Shown: one piece after another, positions 7,356-14,827 of the stretch | How the letters are laid out: each line of letters starts with the position of its first letter | Position numbering within the stretch: the stretch's first letter is position 1 | Translations under genes and position numbers: made by a program | Source: an uncultured Eubacteriales bacterium | GTDB taxonomy: Bacteria; Bacillota; Clostridia; Peptostreptococcales; Anaerovoracaceae | Reading direction: 5' to 3' | Length of the DNA: 27,911 bases | NCBI GenBank assembly: GCA_900547295.1 | Contig: URGK01000033.1 | Location: forward strand, 1 to 27,911 | Notes under the pieces: generated by a model | Database searches by the model: none | What the model was told of the DNA's origin: nothing | Seen by the model: the letters and a program-made list of their open reading frames with translations, nothing else

Positions 7356-7421
7356 ATTGTATATATAAAAATAATGGAGTCTGCATATTTAAATATATAC
7401 AATTATACGTTAATATATACA
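7356..7421. repeat. Repeats in the mocR/ECF intergenic region, candidate MocR operator
   Basis: attgtatatat (7356-7366) is inverted as atatatacaat (7393-7403). The decamer aatatataca also occurs as direct repeats at 7392-7401 and 7412-7421, exactly 20 bases apart (two helical turns). MocR proteins such as GabR bind spaced direct repeats between divergent genes. A further aatatataca lies at 8010-8019, after the ECF gene. The low complexity of the AT sequence reduces certainty. Confidence 0.4.
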
Positions 7422-7448
7422 TAGGATTATGATAAAGGAGATTTGCAA

Positions 7449-7994
7449 ATGACAACGGCAGAAAAAACAAATAAGCTGGTAATGACGGCGCTTATGATGT
7501 GTATGATTATAGTTCTTACAATGTTTGTAAAGGTACCTATTCCTTTGACTCAAGGGTATGTTCATCTCGGCGATGCAATGATATTTATTTCAGTTATGCT
7601 GCTAGGCTGGAAATACGGCGCGGCGGCAACTGCGGTAGGCTCGGCAATGGCGGATATATTCTGCGGAGTTGCAATGTGGGCACCGTGGACACTGGTTATC
7701 AAATTTATAATGGCGATGATTATGGGCCTTATACTTGATAGAGGCGGCGAGCATATATCAGTTATCAGACAGATTATAGCTATGGCGGCAGGCGGAGTGT
7801 TTATGGTTGCAGGATATTTTGCTGCAGAGGGTATAATGTACGGCAACTGGGCAGCGGCTGCGCTAGGAATACCTTGGAATATAGGGCAGTTTGTTGTAGG
7901 TATGATTATAGCTGTTGCGCTGTCTACGGCACTTTGCAGGACGTCTGCAGGCAAGCTGTTCACATACAGACTTGCAGGCAAAAAGAACGCCTGA
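7449..7994 (+). CDS. ECF transporter S component (vitamin-type substrate, possibly pyridoxine)
   Basis: This 181-residue, strongly hydrophobic protein has five to six membrane segments and is the substrate-binding subunit of an energy-coupling-factor transporter. It would work with a shared A/A'/T module encoded elsewhere. Family landmarks are VKVPIPLTQGYVHLGDAMIF, then GWKYGAAATAVGSAMADIF and APWTLVIKFIMAMIMG. These fit the PF07155-type S components that include HmpT- and PdxU-like proteins. The start follows aaaggag with a seven-base spacer; an upstream in-frame TTG codon is rejected. Divergence from a MocR regulator favours a vitamin B6-related substrate over thiamin precursors or riboflavin, but this is inferred from context. 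No riboswitch was recognised in the short leader. Confidence 0.8.
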   Translation: MTTAEKTNKLVMTALMMCMIIVLTMFVKVPIPLTQGYVHLGDAMIFISVMLLGWKYGAAATAVGSAMADIFCGVAMWAPWTLVIKFIMAMIMGLILDRGGEHISVIRQIIAMAAGGVFMVAGYFAAEGIMYGNWAAAALGIPWNIGQFVVGMIIAVALSTALCRTSAGKLFTYRLAGKKNA

Positions 7995-8032
7995 ATAGAC
8001 GAAAATTAAAATATATACATCAATTTAACGAT

Positions 8033-8058
8033 AAAAGGGTCTGACTGCAGGCTCTTTT
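8033..8058 (+). terminator. Probable terminator after the ECF S-component gene
   Basis: aaaagggtc (8033-8041) pairs imperfectly, with two G-T pairs, with ggctctttt (8050-8058) around an eight-base loop, ending in four T residues. Position 38 bases after the stop fits transcript termination. Confidence 0.5.
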
Positions 8059-8064
8059 AGGTAC

Positions 8065-8504
8065 TGTAAATTATCGTGTGGGTTTAAATCAAAATCAGGC
8101 ACTTAAGGCAACCGCAAAATAGTTGTTTTAAGTGCTATTTTGATTATTTTAATTTCCTGTCTTATGATATGGACGTGTTGCTTTTTTTGTATTCTTTGCA
8201 GAAACGTTTCTTTACATTATAGCAGATATCATCTGAAGACTACCTTACGAGGCAGAGTGTTTGATACGCTTATGTTCGTGCTAAATTCTTTTTTCGTGGT
8301 AGCGTATAAGCTTTTATATCAGGGATATATCATAGTAAATGGTATCTTTTAAATTTACGTTTTTTTATTAAGCAAGATAATCATAACGTGAAGGACTTTT
8401 TTTACCCACACAATAATTTAAAGCTCACCCACACGGTCTGAAAAAACAGGAGAAAAAGACCCACACGATAATTTATTGTCCACCCACACCCACACGATAA
8501 TTTA
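8065..8504. mobile_element. Possible insertion-sequence remnant or MITE-like element with terminal repeats
   Basis: A 17-mer taaattatcgtgtgggt at 8067-8083, preceded by TG, is perfectly inverted as acccacacgataattta at 8459-8475 and again at 8488-8504. A one-mismatch copy is at 8404-8420 and a truncated acccacacg at 8427-8435. One copy at one end and several at the other resemble multiple terminal repeats of IS21-type elements. The roughly 320 bases inside show no transposase. Family assignment is weak, and it could instead be a regulatory repeat array. Confidence 0.4.
8087..8145. other. Long imperfect hairpin inside the repeat-bounded segment
   Basis: AATCAAAAT-cag-GCACTTAA (8087-8106) pairs with TTAAGTGC-t-ATTTTGATT (8128-8145), giving 17 bp with one asymmetric internal bulge and a 21-base apical region. 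The downstream stretch attttaattt is T-rich, so it could terminate read-through into the element. The open frame downstream (8140-8352) has no ribosome binding site. Confidence 0.45.
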
Positions 8505-8538
8505 GAGCGCCTCTTTTTTAATTCCCATTATTTACACG

Positions 8539-8567
8539 TTGACAAATTGTCTGACAAATAGTATTAT
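8539..8567 (+). promoter_or_regulatory. Near-consensus promoter, probable main promoter of the catabolic operon
   Basis: A perfect TTGACA (8539-8544) and TATTAT (8562-8567) are separated by 17 bases. The spacer holds a small palindrome ttgtc-t-gacaa (8547-8557) that could be an operator. Transcription would begin near 8574 and give a leader of about 340 bases before the first gene at 8915. No other gene lies between, so the promoter is assigned to the operon. Confidence 0.6.
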
Positions 8568-8576
8568 TTCCATTAT

Positions 8577-8751
8577 AAAAGGGCTTTTTCCAGGTAGAGG
8601 GGTGCCGGCAGGGGTGCCAATTTTACCTAAAGAAATGGGGGAAAACAGTAATAGATGAGTACAGAGTTTTAGGAACATAAATAAAGAACATAATATACAT
8701 AAAATTAGAGGGTAACTGTATCAGATATTTATCTGAAGCAGTGCCCTTTTT
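8577..8751 (+). promoter_or_regulatory. Leader with intrinsic terminator, candidate attenuator
   Basis: A strong hairpin pairs aggg..actg..tcagat (8709-8726) with atctga..cagt.gccct (8731-8747) around a four-base loop, followed by TTTTT. It stands between the promoter at 8539 and the first gene. The leader start aaaagggc (8577-8584) is perfectly complementary to gccctttt (8743-8750), so an alternative antiterminator pairing is possible. Between them lies aggta ... tacct (8593-8628) enclosing a tandem aggggtgcc repeat and a ggca-gggg-tgcc mini-hairpin. It does not match any riboswitch class I can name. Conditional termination is inferred. Confidence 0.45.
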
Positions 8752-8914
8752 CTGTTTTTGAAGCAACAAACCGGAACTTGAATTATTTGAGGATTGCACA
8801 AATTTAGACAAATTCCGATTTATTTTATAAATACAAAACCGCAAATTTGGGTTATAAAGATAATGTGTAAATGTTTTGAAGATGTTTTGTATAAAAGTTA
8901 GGAGGAATATTCAT

Positions 8915-10009
8915 ATGGAATATGTAAAGGATCTTGAAACTCCTGCTGTAATTGTTGATTTGGATATAATGGAAAAAAATCTGAAACATACAGCAGAGCT
9001 TGCAAGAAATGCAGGAGTGAAGCTGCGGCCTCACTGCAAAACCCATAAGAGCATATGGATTGCGAAAAAACAGCTCGAATACGGTGCAGCGGGAATTACT
9101 GTTGCAAAGCTCAGCGAAGCAGAGGTTATGGTTAACGGAGGAATAGATGATATACTTGTTGCTTATCCTATTGTAGGTGAAAAAAAGCTGAAAAGACTGG
9201 AAAAACTCATTAAAAGAGCCTCAATAATCGTATGCACGGACAGTGTTGAGGTTTCGCAGGGACTGTCTGATCTGGGAGTATCAATGGGCAGAAAAATCAA
9301 GACCTATGTACAGGTAAACTCAGGACTGCAAAGATGCGGCAGAGAGCCCGGAGAAGAAACAGTGGAACTTGTAAAGAGCATAATAGGGTTGCCGGGGATT
9401 GAAATCATAGGCTTAATAACCCACGCGGGCTTTTCCTACGATTATGTCGGGGAGGACAGCATAAGAGCAGCAGCTCACAAAGAAGCTGATGCGCTTCTTA
9501 CAACACAGAAAATGCTGGAGAAAGAAGGTATTGAAATAAAAGAGATAAGCGTGGGCTCAACGCCAACATCCAAGTTCATAGGCGAAATGAGCGGAGTTAC
9601 AGAAGTAAGACCGGGAGCATATGTGTTTGGAGATGACCAGCAGCTTTCCACAGGAATAATATCAGAATATGAATGCGCAATGCACATACTGACAACTGTT
9701 GTAAGCACTCCGAGAGAGGGAAGCGCAATAGCAGATGCAGGTCTCAAAACGCTGTGCAGTGACGGCTGTCCTCATAGAGAGGGTTATGGAATGTGCAGAA
9801 CAGACCATCGCATATATATATCAGACTTATGCGAGGAGCACGGAATTATGAAAGTACCGTCGGACGTGAAGCTCAAAGTGGGCGACAGACTGGAAATACT
9901 GCCGAACCACTGCTGTGCAGCTGTAAATATGCACGACTATATATACGGAGTAAGAAACGGCATCGTTGAAAGAACCATTAAAATTGATGCCAGAGGAAAG
10001 GTTTTATAA
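8915..10009 (+). CDS. Fold-type III PLP enzyme, D-serine dehydratase / D-threonine aldolase-like
   Basis: This 364-residue cytosolic protein has an alanine-racemase-like barrel followed by the DSD-type C-terminal domain. The PLP motif RPHCKTHKS is at residues 38-46, where Lys42 is the likely Schiff-base lysine by analogy with VK(A/T) in relatives. The metal site HxC is present as H332-C-C334 in LPNHCCAAVN, as in eukaryotic-type D-serine dehydratase and D-threonine aldolase. Such enzymes either dehydrate D-Ser/D-Thr-like substrates or split D-3-hydroxy amino acids into glycine plus aldehyde; the sequence does not decide which. The start follows taggagg with an ideal spacer. It is the first gene of a long same-strand cluster, followed after 12 bases by a RidA gene that would handle enamine products. 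Confidence 0.85.
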   Translation: MEYVKDLETPAVIVDLDIMEKNLKHTAELARNAGVKLRPHCKTHKSIWIAKKQLEYGAAGITVAKLSEAEVMVNGGIDDILVAYPIVGEKKLKRLEKLIKRASIIVCTDSVEVSQGLSDLGVSMGRKIKTYVQVNSGLQRCGREPGEETVELVKSIIGLPGIEIIGLITHAGFSYDYVGEDSIRAAAHKEADALLTTQKMLEKEGIEIKEISVGSTPTSKFIGEMSGVTEVRPGAYVFGDDQQLSTGIISEYECAMHILTTVVSTPREGSAIADAGLKTLCSDGCPHREGYGMCRTDHRIYISDLCEEHGIMKVPSDVKLKVGDRLEILPNHCCAAVNMHDYIYGVRNGIVERTIKIDARGKVL

Positions 10010-10021
10010 TTAGGTGAAAAA

Positions 10022-10414
10022 ATGTCGATTACATATCAGCTTGAAAAAAACAGAGATTTCCCGTTTGCATTTTCACAGGCAGTAAGAGCAGGCAACCTGG
10101 TATTTGTTTCAGGGCAGGTGGGAGATGACCTTGAATCCTTTGAGGTTGCAGGAGACACCATCGAAGACCAGACAAGACAGTGCCTGAAAAACGTTGAGGA
10201 AATTCTGGCAGAAGCAGGGCTTACCCTTGATCACGTTGTAAGAGTAAGCACATACCTGAGCAGACCGGAGGACTTTGACGGATATGACAAGGTTTATTCG
10301 GAAATATTCAGCAAGCCGTATCCGGCAAGAGTTACAGGCTATGTGGATATGAAAGATTATCTGCTTGAAATGGAAGTAATTGCAGATGCAACTGCGGTTC
10401 GCCATGAAAAATAA
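10022..10414 (+). CDS. RidA family enamine/imine deaminase (first copy)
   Basis: The 130-residue RidA/YjgF/UK114 protein forms trimers that hydrolyse reactive enamines such as 2-aminoacrylate released by PLP enzymes. It has the family core NLVFVSGQVG (25-34), a CLKNVEEILAEAGLTLDHVV helix, the substrate-carboxylate arginine Arg103 in PYPARVTGYV and Glu117 in LLEMEVIAD, so it looks catalytically competent. The start follows aggtg with an eight-base spacer, 12 bases after the PLP enzyme gene. That proximity suggests it removes the enamine made by the dehydratase-like neighbour, which in turn favours a dehydratase rather than a pure aldolase reaction. Confidence 0.88.
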   Translation: MSITYQLEKNRDFPFAFSQAVRAGNLVFVSGQVGDDLESFEVAGDTIEDQTRQCLKNVEEILAEAGLTLDHVVRVSTYLSRPEDFDGYDKVYSEIFSKPYPARVTGYVDMKDYLLEMEVIADATAVRHEK

Positions 10415-10447
10415 ATATATTAACTACAAGGAAAGGAGTGAAAATTT

Positions 10448-11755
10448 ATGGAGCGCAAAGAATTAACACAGCGCATCAATACGTGGGCAGAAGAAAACAA
10501 AGATTACATTGAAAACTTTGCAAGTGAATTACTTAAGATTGATTCACGCAACCTGCCGCCGAAAGGTAATGAAAAACAGTGCCAGCTTCGTTTTGCAGAA
10601 GAAATGAAGAAAATAGGCGGAGATGTTGAGGTGTACGATGTATCAAAAGTAGAGGGGCTTACAGAGCATCCGGCATATTTCAAATCAAGAGATTATACGG
10701 ACAGACCTAACACAATCAGCGCTTTTTTCGGTGAGGAAAAAGGACACTCGATTATGTTCTCCGGACATATGGACACAGTATCATTCGGAAACGAGGATGA
10801 CTGGACAGACAGCCCGCTGTCGGGAAAAGTGAAAGACGGCAAGTTGTACGGCAGAGGCTCATATGATATGAAAGGCGGACTTGCGGCAGCTGCAATGGCA
10901 GTAAAATGCCTTAAGGATTTAGAAGTTCCCGTAGCAGGCCCTGTCTATGTGGAAACCGTTATAGACGAAGAATACGGCGGAGCAATGGGAACACTTGCAG
11001 GACGTATTCACGGACCTAATCCCGACATGGCGGTAATACCTGAGCCTACAAACCTTACAATGTACCCTGCACATCTTGGCGGCTGTACATTCAGAGCAAG
11101 ATTCAGCGGAGTTTCAGGTATATCCTTTGCAGGAGAAACCTTTGTAAACGCCCTTGAAGGCGCGGCAAGATTTGTCGCAATTATGAAAGACTATAAGGAA
11201 TACAGAAACAAGAACATTACAGTGCCGAAATGGTGGGACAAAGACTGGGAACTTGACTGTTCAATAAGCGGATTTTCATCGGGTACGGTAGAAGGTCAGA
11301 TTATTGATGACAATCCGCCGGAAGCTACAGTTGCTTTCTGGATTGAAACATATCCGGGAATGAGCTATCAGGAGCTTGTAGACGATATTATGGATTTTTA
11401 TCATAAGAGCGCAGATAAATACACCAATCTGACAGCCTGTGAACCGGTACTCGAACCTGTACACGCATTTCTGACAGGTACTGAAATGAAGGACTGTGAG
11501 CTTACTGATAAATTCCTTGAAGCGGCAGAACAGACAGGAAAGAAAGTTCTCGGAGATGAATTCCCTGAACCTGCGGGATCACCGTTTGCATGTGACGCAT
11601 TTATATTCAACCTTTACAGCAGCACACCTGCAATGGTTTTAGGACCAAAGGGCGGCAATGCGCACGGAGCTGACGAATTTATGGATTTGAAATCATACAG
11701 AGACTTAATCTGCTGGTATGCAGAACTGATCATCGAATGGTGTGGCATTAAATAA
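10448..11755 (+). CDS. M20-family metal-dependent amidohydrolase/peptidase
   Basis: The 435-residue M20 (ArgE/DapE/ACY1/CPG2) protein has a two-zinc catalytic core. Visible residues are SGHMDTV with His107 and Asp109, the bridging aspartate Asp140 in GRGSYDMKGG, the general base in VIDEEYGG (Glu174/Glu175), the later metal ligand region VIPEPTN, and the last histidine in GGNAHGADE. No signal peptide is present, so it acts in the cytosol. Family members remove N-acyl, N-carbamoyl or peptide-linked groups from amino acids. Within this operon it could release the amino acid substrate of the upstream PLP enzyme from a conjugate. It follows RidA by 33 bases with aaaggag upstream. The exact substrate is not predictable. 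Confidence 0.88.
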   Translation: MERKELTQRINTWAEENKDYIENFASELLKIDSRNLPPKGNEKQCQLRFAEEMKKIGGDVEVYDVSKVEGLTEHPAYFKSRDYTDRPNTISAFFGEEKGHSIMFSGHMDTVSFGNEDDWTDSPLSGKVKDGKLYGRGSYDMKGGLAAAAMAVKCLKDLEVPVAGPVYVETVIDEEYGGAMGTLAGRIHGPNPDMAVIPEPTNLTMYPAHLGGCTFRARFSGVSGISFAGETFVNALEGAARFVAIMKDYKEYRNKNITVPKWWDKDWELDCSISGFSSGTVEGQIIDDNPPEATVAFWIETYPGMSYQELVDDIMDFYHKSADKYTNLTACEPVLEPVHAFLTGTEMKDCELTDKFLEAAEQTGKKVLGDEFPEPAGSPFACDAFIFNLYSSTPAMVLGPKGGNAHGADEFMDLKSYRDLICWYAELIIEWCGIK

Positions 11756-11766
11756 GGAGGCACAAA

Positions 11767-12525
11767 ATGAACTTAGAAGGTAAAGTGGCAATAGTTACAG
11801 GCGGAGCGCAGGGCATAGGCAAAGGCATTGTTGAACGCTATGTAAAAGAAAATGCAAAGGTTGCGATATTTGATATCGACAAGGACATGCTTGAGGCAAC
11901 CGAGGCTGAAATGAAAAGCATGGGCGGAGATGTTATGACATTTACGGTTGATGTTCTCTCAAAAGAGCAGATTTTCAATGCCGTAAATGCAGTTGCCGAC
12001 AAATGGGGACATATAGATATCCTCGTAAACGACGCAGGAATCTGTCCTTGGGCCGATTTTCTTGAAATCCCCGAAGAGGACTGGGATAAGGTTATGGGAA
12101 TAAACCTTAAAGGATATTTCCTTATGTCACAGGCTGTGGGACGCATAATGTCAAAGCAGAAGGACGGCGGTTCAATTATCCATATGTCCAGCGTAAACGG
12201 ACTTGCGGCAGAGGCGCAGATTGCACATTACAACGTTTCAAAGGGCGGCATCAATATGCTGACAATGTCAATGGCATTAGAGCTTGCAAAATACAATATA
12301 CGTGTTAACGCTATATGCCCGGGATTTATTGATACAAGACTCAACCGTTCAGATATAGAAAACGAAGAATGGCTGAAAGAATATCTCAAAACAATTCCTA
12401 TGGGAAGAGTAGGCAAGCCTTCAGATATAGCATCGGCGGCATTTTTCCTTGCATCTGACGATTCAGCATATATAACAGGCCATCTGCTTGTTGTTGACGG
12501 CGGACAGATTATAAAGCTTTCATAA
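11767..12525 (+). CDS. Short-chain dehydrogenase/reductase (SDR), probably NAD-dependent
   Basis: The 252-residue classical SDR has the dinucleotide motif TGGAQGIG (11-18), Asp36 after the second strand (favouring NAD over NADP), the NDAG structural motif (88-91), and the catalytic set Ser142, Tyr155 and Lys159 in AHYNVSKGG. The length is normal. Such enzymes oxidise an alcohol or a cyclic sugar hemiacetal. A lactonase-like gene follows 15 bases later, so one consistent reading is sugar to sugar lactone to sugar acid. The start has aaggagg just upstream and lies 11 bases after the M20 gene, so translation is probably coupled. Confidence 0.9.
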   Translation: MNLEGKVAIVTGGAQGIGKGIVERYVKENAKVAIFDIDKDMLEATEAEMKSMGGDVMTFTVDVLSKEQIFNAVNAVADKWGHIDILVNDAGICPWADFLEIPEEDWDKVMGINLKGYFLMSQAVGRIMSKQKDGGSIIHMSSVNGLAAEAQIAHYNVSKGGINMLTMSMALELAKYNIRVNAICPGFIDTRLNRSDIENEEWLKEYLKTIPMGRVGKPSDIASAAFFLASDDSAYITGHLLVVDGGQIIKLS

Positions 12526-12540
12526 AAGGCAGGAAGATAA

Positions 12541-13437
12541 ATGATGAAAAAAGAATGCAGACTGATCCTTGATGAATTTATGGAGCTTGGTGAATGTCCG
12601 TTATGGGACGACAGAGAGCAGATGCTTTACTGGGTGGACACCGATTACAAAAGAGTGTACAGCTTTGACCCGGAAAGCAGAAAAAAACAGGTTTTTCAGC
12701 TTGATCAGAAAACCGGCTCCATAGCAAAAGAAAATTCAGGGAGTATGATATGTGCACTTGAAGACGGTATTTACAGATTAAATCTTCATAACGGAGAAAA
12801 AGAGTTCATATGCAATCCTGCAAAAGACAGGGAAGACAACATATATAACGACGGCAAATGCGACAGAAACGGACGATTCTGGGTAGGAACAATGAATATA
12901 TATGAAAAAGCCGAATGCGGCGGACTGTACTGTTTCAGAGCCGACTGCGGATATGAGGAAAAGCTCGGCAGAGTGACTATCTCAAACGGGCTTGCGTGGA
13001 GCGGCGACAGCAGGACAATGTATTACATAGACAGCCCTACCTACAGGATTGCAGCCTTTGACTATGACATTGAGACCGAAACGATTTCCAATAAAAGAAC
13101 CGTAATAGCATTCACAAAAGAGCAGGGTATGCCGGACGGAATGACTATTGATACTGACGGAAATCTGTGGGTTGCAATGTGGGGAGGCTGGAGCATTCTC
13201 TGCTGTAATCCGTATACGGGAGAAATCATAGACCGCATAAATATTCCGGTTTCAAATGTAACCTCGTGTACCTTTGGCGGAAGAGATATGAGCACGTTAT
13301 ACATAACAACCGCAAGAGCAGAGCTCAGCGAAAAAGAAAAAAAAGAGCAGCCGCTTGCGGGAGGAATATTTGCTGTAGATACGAAAGTGAGAGGAACAGA
13401 GTCGTTTCTGTTTGGAAAAATAAAAGAAGAAAATTAA
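12541..13437 (+). CDS. SMP-30/gluconolactonase/LRE-family protein
   Basis: The 298-residue six-bladed propeller protein is typical of sugar lactone hydrolases. The metal-binding positions are visible: Glu18 in LGECPLW, an Asn in SNGLAWSGDSRTMYY, and an Asp in GMPDGMTIDTDGNLW. The NDGKCDRNGRFWVGTMN stretch is the usual substrate-loop region. It has no signal peptide, so it acts in the cytosol. Two adjacent ATGs (12541 and 12544) are possible starts behind ggcaggaag. Lying between an SDR and an HpcH aldolase, it fits hydrolysis of an SDR-made lactone. A dehydratase that would complete a route to a 2-keto-3-deoxy acid is not seen in the window. Confidence 0.88.
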   Translation: MMKKECRLILDEFMELGECPLWDDREQMLYWVDTDYKRVYSFDPESRKKQVFQLDQKTGSIAKENSGSMICALEDGIYRLNLHNGEKEFICNPAKDREDNIYNDGKCDRNGRFWVGTMNIYEKAECGGLYCFRADCGYEEKLGRVTISNGLAWSGDSRTMYYIDSPTYRIAAFDYDIETETISNKRTVIAFTKEQGMPDGMTIDTDGNLWVAMWGGWSILCCNPYTGEIIDRINIPVSNVTSCTFGGRDMSTLYITTARAELSEKEKKEQPLAGGIFAVDTKVRGTESFLFGKIKEEN

Positions 13438-13452
13438 GAAAGGAGTAAACTT

Positions 13453-14262
13453 ATGAGCAACAACAATGGAAAATCACCTAAAAGCGCTGCAATAGAGAAA
13501 TTCCGCGCAAGAGAAAATATGATTGGAACTTCTTTTGATCTGGGATCTCCGGCAGTAGTAGAGGCATCGGCCCTTACACCTCTTGACTGGTGCGTATTAG
13601 ATTGGGAACACGCCCTATGGAATGCGACAACACTGCCCGCAGCTATTCAGGCACTTAAAGACTCACCTATGCTGTGCATAGTAAGGGTACCGTCGGTATA
13701 CGGACCTTTTATTAAGAAAGCACTTGACTGGGGTGCTGACGGAGTCATAGTACCTAACATTCACGGCGTCGAGGAAGCCAGAATGTGTATTGAAGAGGGC
13801 AAATTCGTGCCGCTTGGTCACAGAGGTGTAGGACCGTACCGCCCAAGTAAAAATTATACTCAGATTGATCCTTATGTCAAGAGGGCGAACCACGATACCT
13901 TACTGATGCTTATGCTGGAAAAGAAATCTCTGGTGGACGAGCTTGAAGAGGTTTGCAAAATGGAAGGCATCGATGGATTTATAGTTGGAAGAAACGACCT
14001 TTCACAGTCAACGGGAAGATTTTATTCGGACTGTGAGGAGGAAATAGATCAGCTTGCGCAGGACGCTATGGATATCTGCGTGGCAAATAACAAGTGCGTC
14101 GGTATTTTCAGCGGAGATCCGGAAGAAGTTCTCAGGTGGGAAAAACGAGGCGTCAATATGATGATAATCGGAGATGACGCGGAGTTTATAAGAGACGGTA
14201 TGACTTCAGTTGCAGAAAAGCTCAACGGCAGGCCTGTTGCAAAAGTAGAAAAAGACTATTAA
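13453..14262 (+). CDS. HpcH/HpaI-family class II aldolase
   Basis: The 269-residue protein belongs to the metal-dependent pyruvate aldolases that cleave 2-keto-3-deoxy or 4-hydroxy-2-keto acids to pyruvate plus an aldehyde. The family base His53 is in VLDWEHALWN, an arginine contact is in CIVRVPS, the barrel strand GADGVIVPNI is present, and the metal ligands fall in LEKKSLVDELEE and the VGRNDLS segment. The length matches 2-dehydro-3-deoxyglucarate aldolase relatives. It follows the lactonase by 15 bases with aaaggag upstream. It probably produces the pyruvate output of the pathway, but the aldehyde partner depends on an unknown substrate. Confidence 0.88.
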   Translation: MSNNNGKSPKSAAIEKFRARENMIGTSFDLGSPAVVEASALTPLDWCVLDWEHALWNATTLPAAIQALKDSPMLCIVRVPSVYGPFIKKALDWGADGVIVPNIHGVEEARMCIEEGKFVPLGHRGVGPYRPSKNYTQIDPYVKRANHDTLLMLMLEKKSLVDELEEVCKMEGIDGFIVGRNDLSQSTGRFYSDCEEEIDQLAQDAMDICVANNKCVGIFSGDPEEVLRWEKRGVNMMIIGDDAEFIRDGMTSVAEKLNGRPVAKVEKDY

Positions 14263-14278
14263 TATTCGGGAGGAAATT

Positions 14279-14785
14279 ATGAGTGAAAATATTAAAAAGG
14301 TAATGGGACCTGAAGAAAAATTAAAGGAGCTGGGAATCGAACTGCCGACTCCTCCTCCTGTTGATACCAGCGCATGGAACCTTGTTTTATGCAGGCAGGT
14401 CGGAAATCTTGTATGGGTATCAGGCGAAGGTCCTGAGCATCCTGACGGATCGTGGACTTCCGGACGTCTGGGAGAGGATATTTCCATCGAAGATGCGCAG
14501 GAAGCGGCGCGCTTATGCGCAATAAACCTGATGGCATCATTAAAATCACATATAGGAAGCTTAAACCGTGTAAAGCAGATTGTAAAGCTTCTCTGCATGG
14601 TAAATTCAACACCTGATTTTCATGATCAGCCAAAGGTTGCAAACGGCTGCTCGGATTTACTTGTTGAAGTATTCGGCGACTCAGGCAGACACGCAAGATC
14701 TGCTATCGGCGTAACATCTTTTTATGCCAACATTCCGATTGAAGTTGAAATGATTGTGGAATTAAAAGATGAAAATGAAGAATAA
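14279..14785 (+). CDS. RidA family protein, long form (second copy)
   Basis: The 168-residue protein belongs to the larger RidA-like subgroup. It has an N-terminal extension MGPEEKLKELGIELPTPPPV before the core VGNLVWVSGEGPE, then a helix NLMASLKSHIGSLNRVKQIV, and the conserved arginine region GRHARSAIGVTS with a closing EVEMIVEL strand. These long forms are often linked to aldolase or amino-acid catabolic genes and are not well characterised. Together with the gene at 10022 this gives two distinct RidA paralogues in one operon, implying that more than one imine or enamine intermediate, or a non-deaminase role, is involved. It starts 16 bases after the aldolase stop behind ggaggaa. Confidence 0.85.
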   Translation: MSENIKKVMGPEEKLKELGIELPTPPPVDTSAWNLVLCRQVGNLVWVSGEGPEHPDGSWTSGRLGEDISIEDAQEAARLCAINLMASLKSHIGSLNRVKQIVKLLCMVNSTPDFHDQPKVANGCSDLLVEVFGDSGRHARSAIGVTSFYANIPIEVEMIVELKDENEE

Positions 14786-14827
14786 TTAAAAAAATATCTC
14801 TAATATTTTATTTAGGAGGACATATAT

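Noticed and set aside
8140..8352. 70-codon hydrophobic frame on the plus strand in the repeat-bounded segment
   Set aside because: No ribosome binding site, Cys/Phe/Ile-rich from AT-rich sequence, no family resemblance, and its start lies inside the hairpin arm.
8459..8504. CRISPR array suggested by repeated acccacacg units
   Set aside because: Spacing between copies is irregular (3 to about 25 bases), copies are degenerate, one copy is inverted, and no cas gene is present.
8593..8628. Lysine riboswitch suggested by ggtagagg in the leader
   Set aside because: The hallmark is only eight bases long, the interval before the terminator is too short for the class (about 170 or more bases), and the remaining conserved core was not found.
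8623..8844. 73-codon frame on the minus strand across the leader terminator
   Set aside because: It reads straight through the terminator hairpin and the leader, has no ribosome binding site, and has no recognisable domain.
14786..14827. Internal promoter before the DMT permease gene
   Set aside because: The AT-rich gap has no hexamer pair with acceptable spacing; it is more likely just intercistronic.
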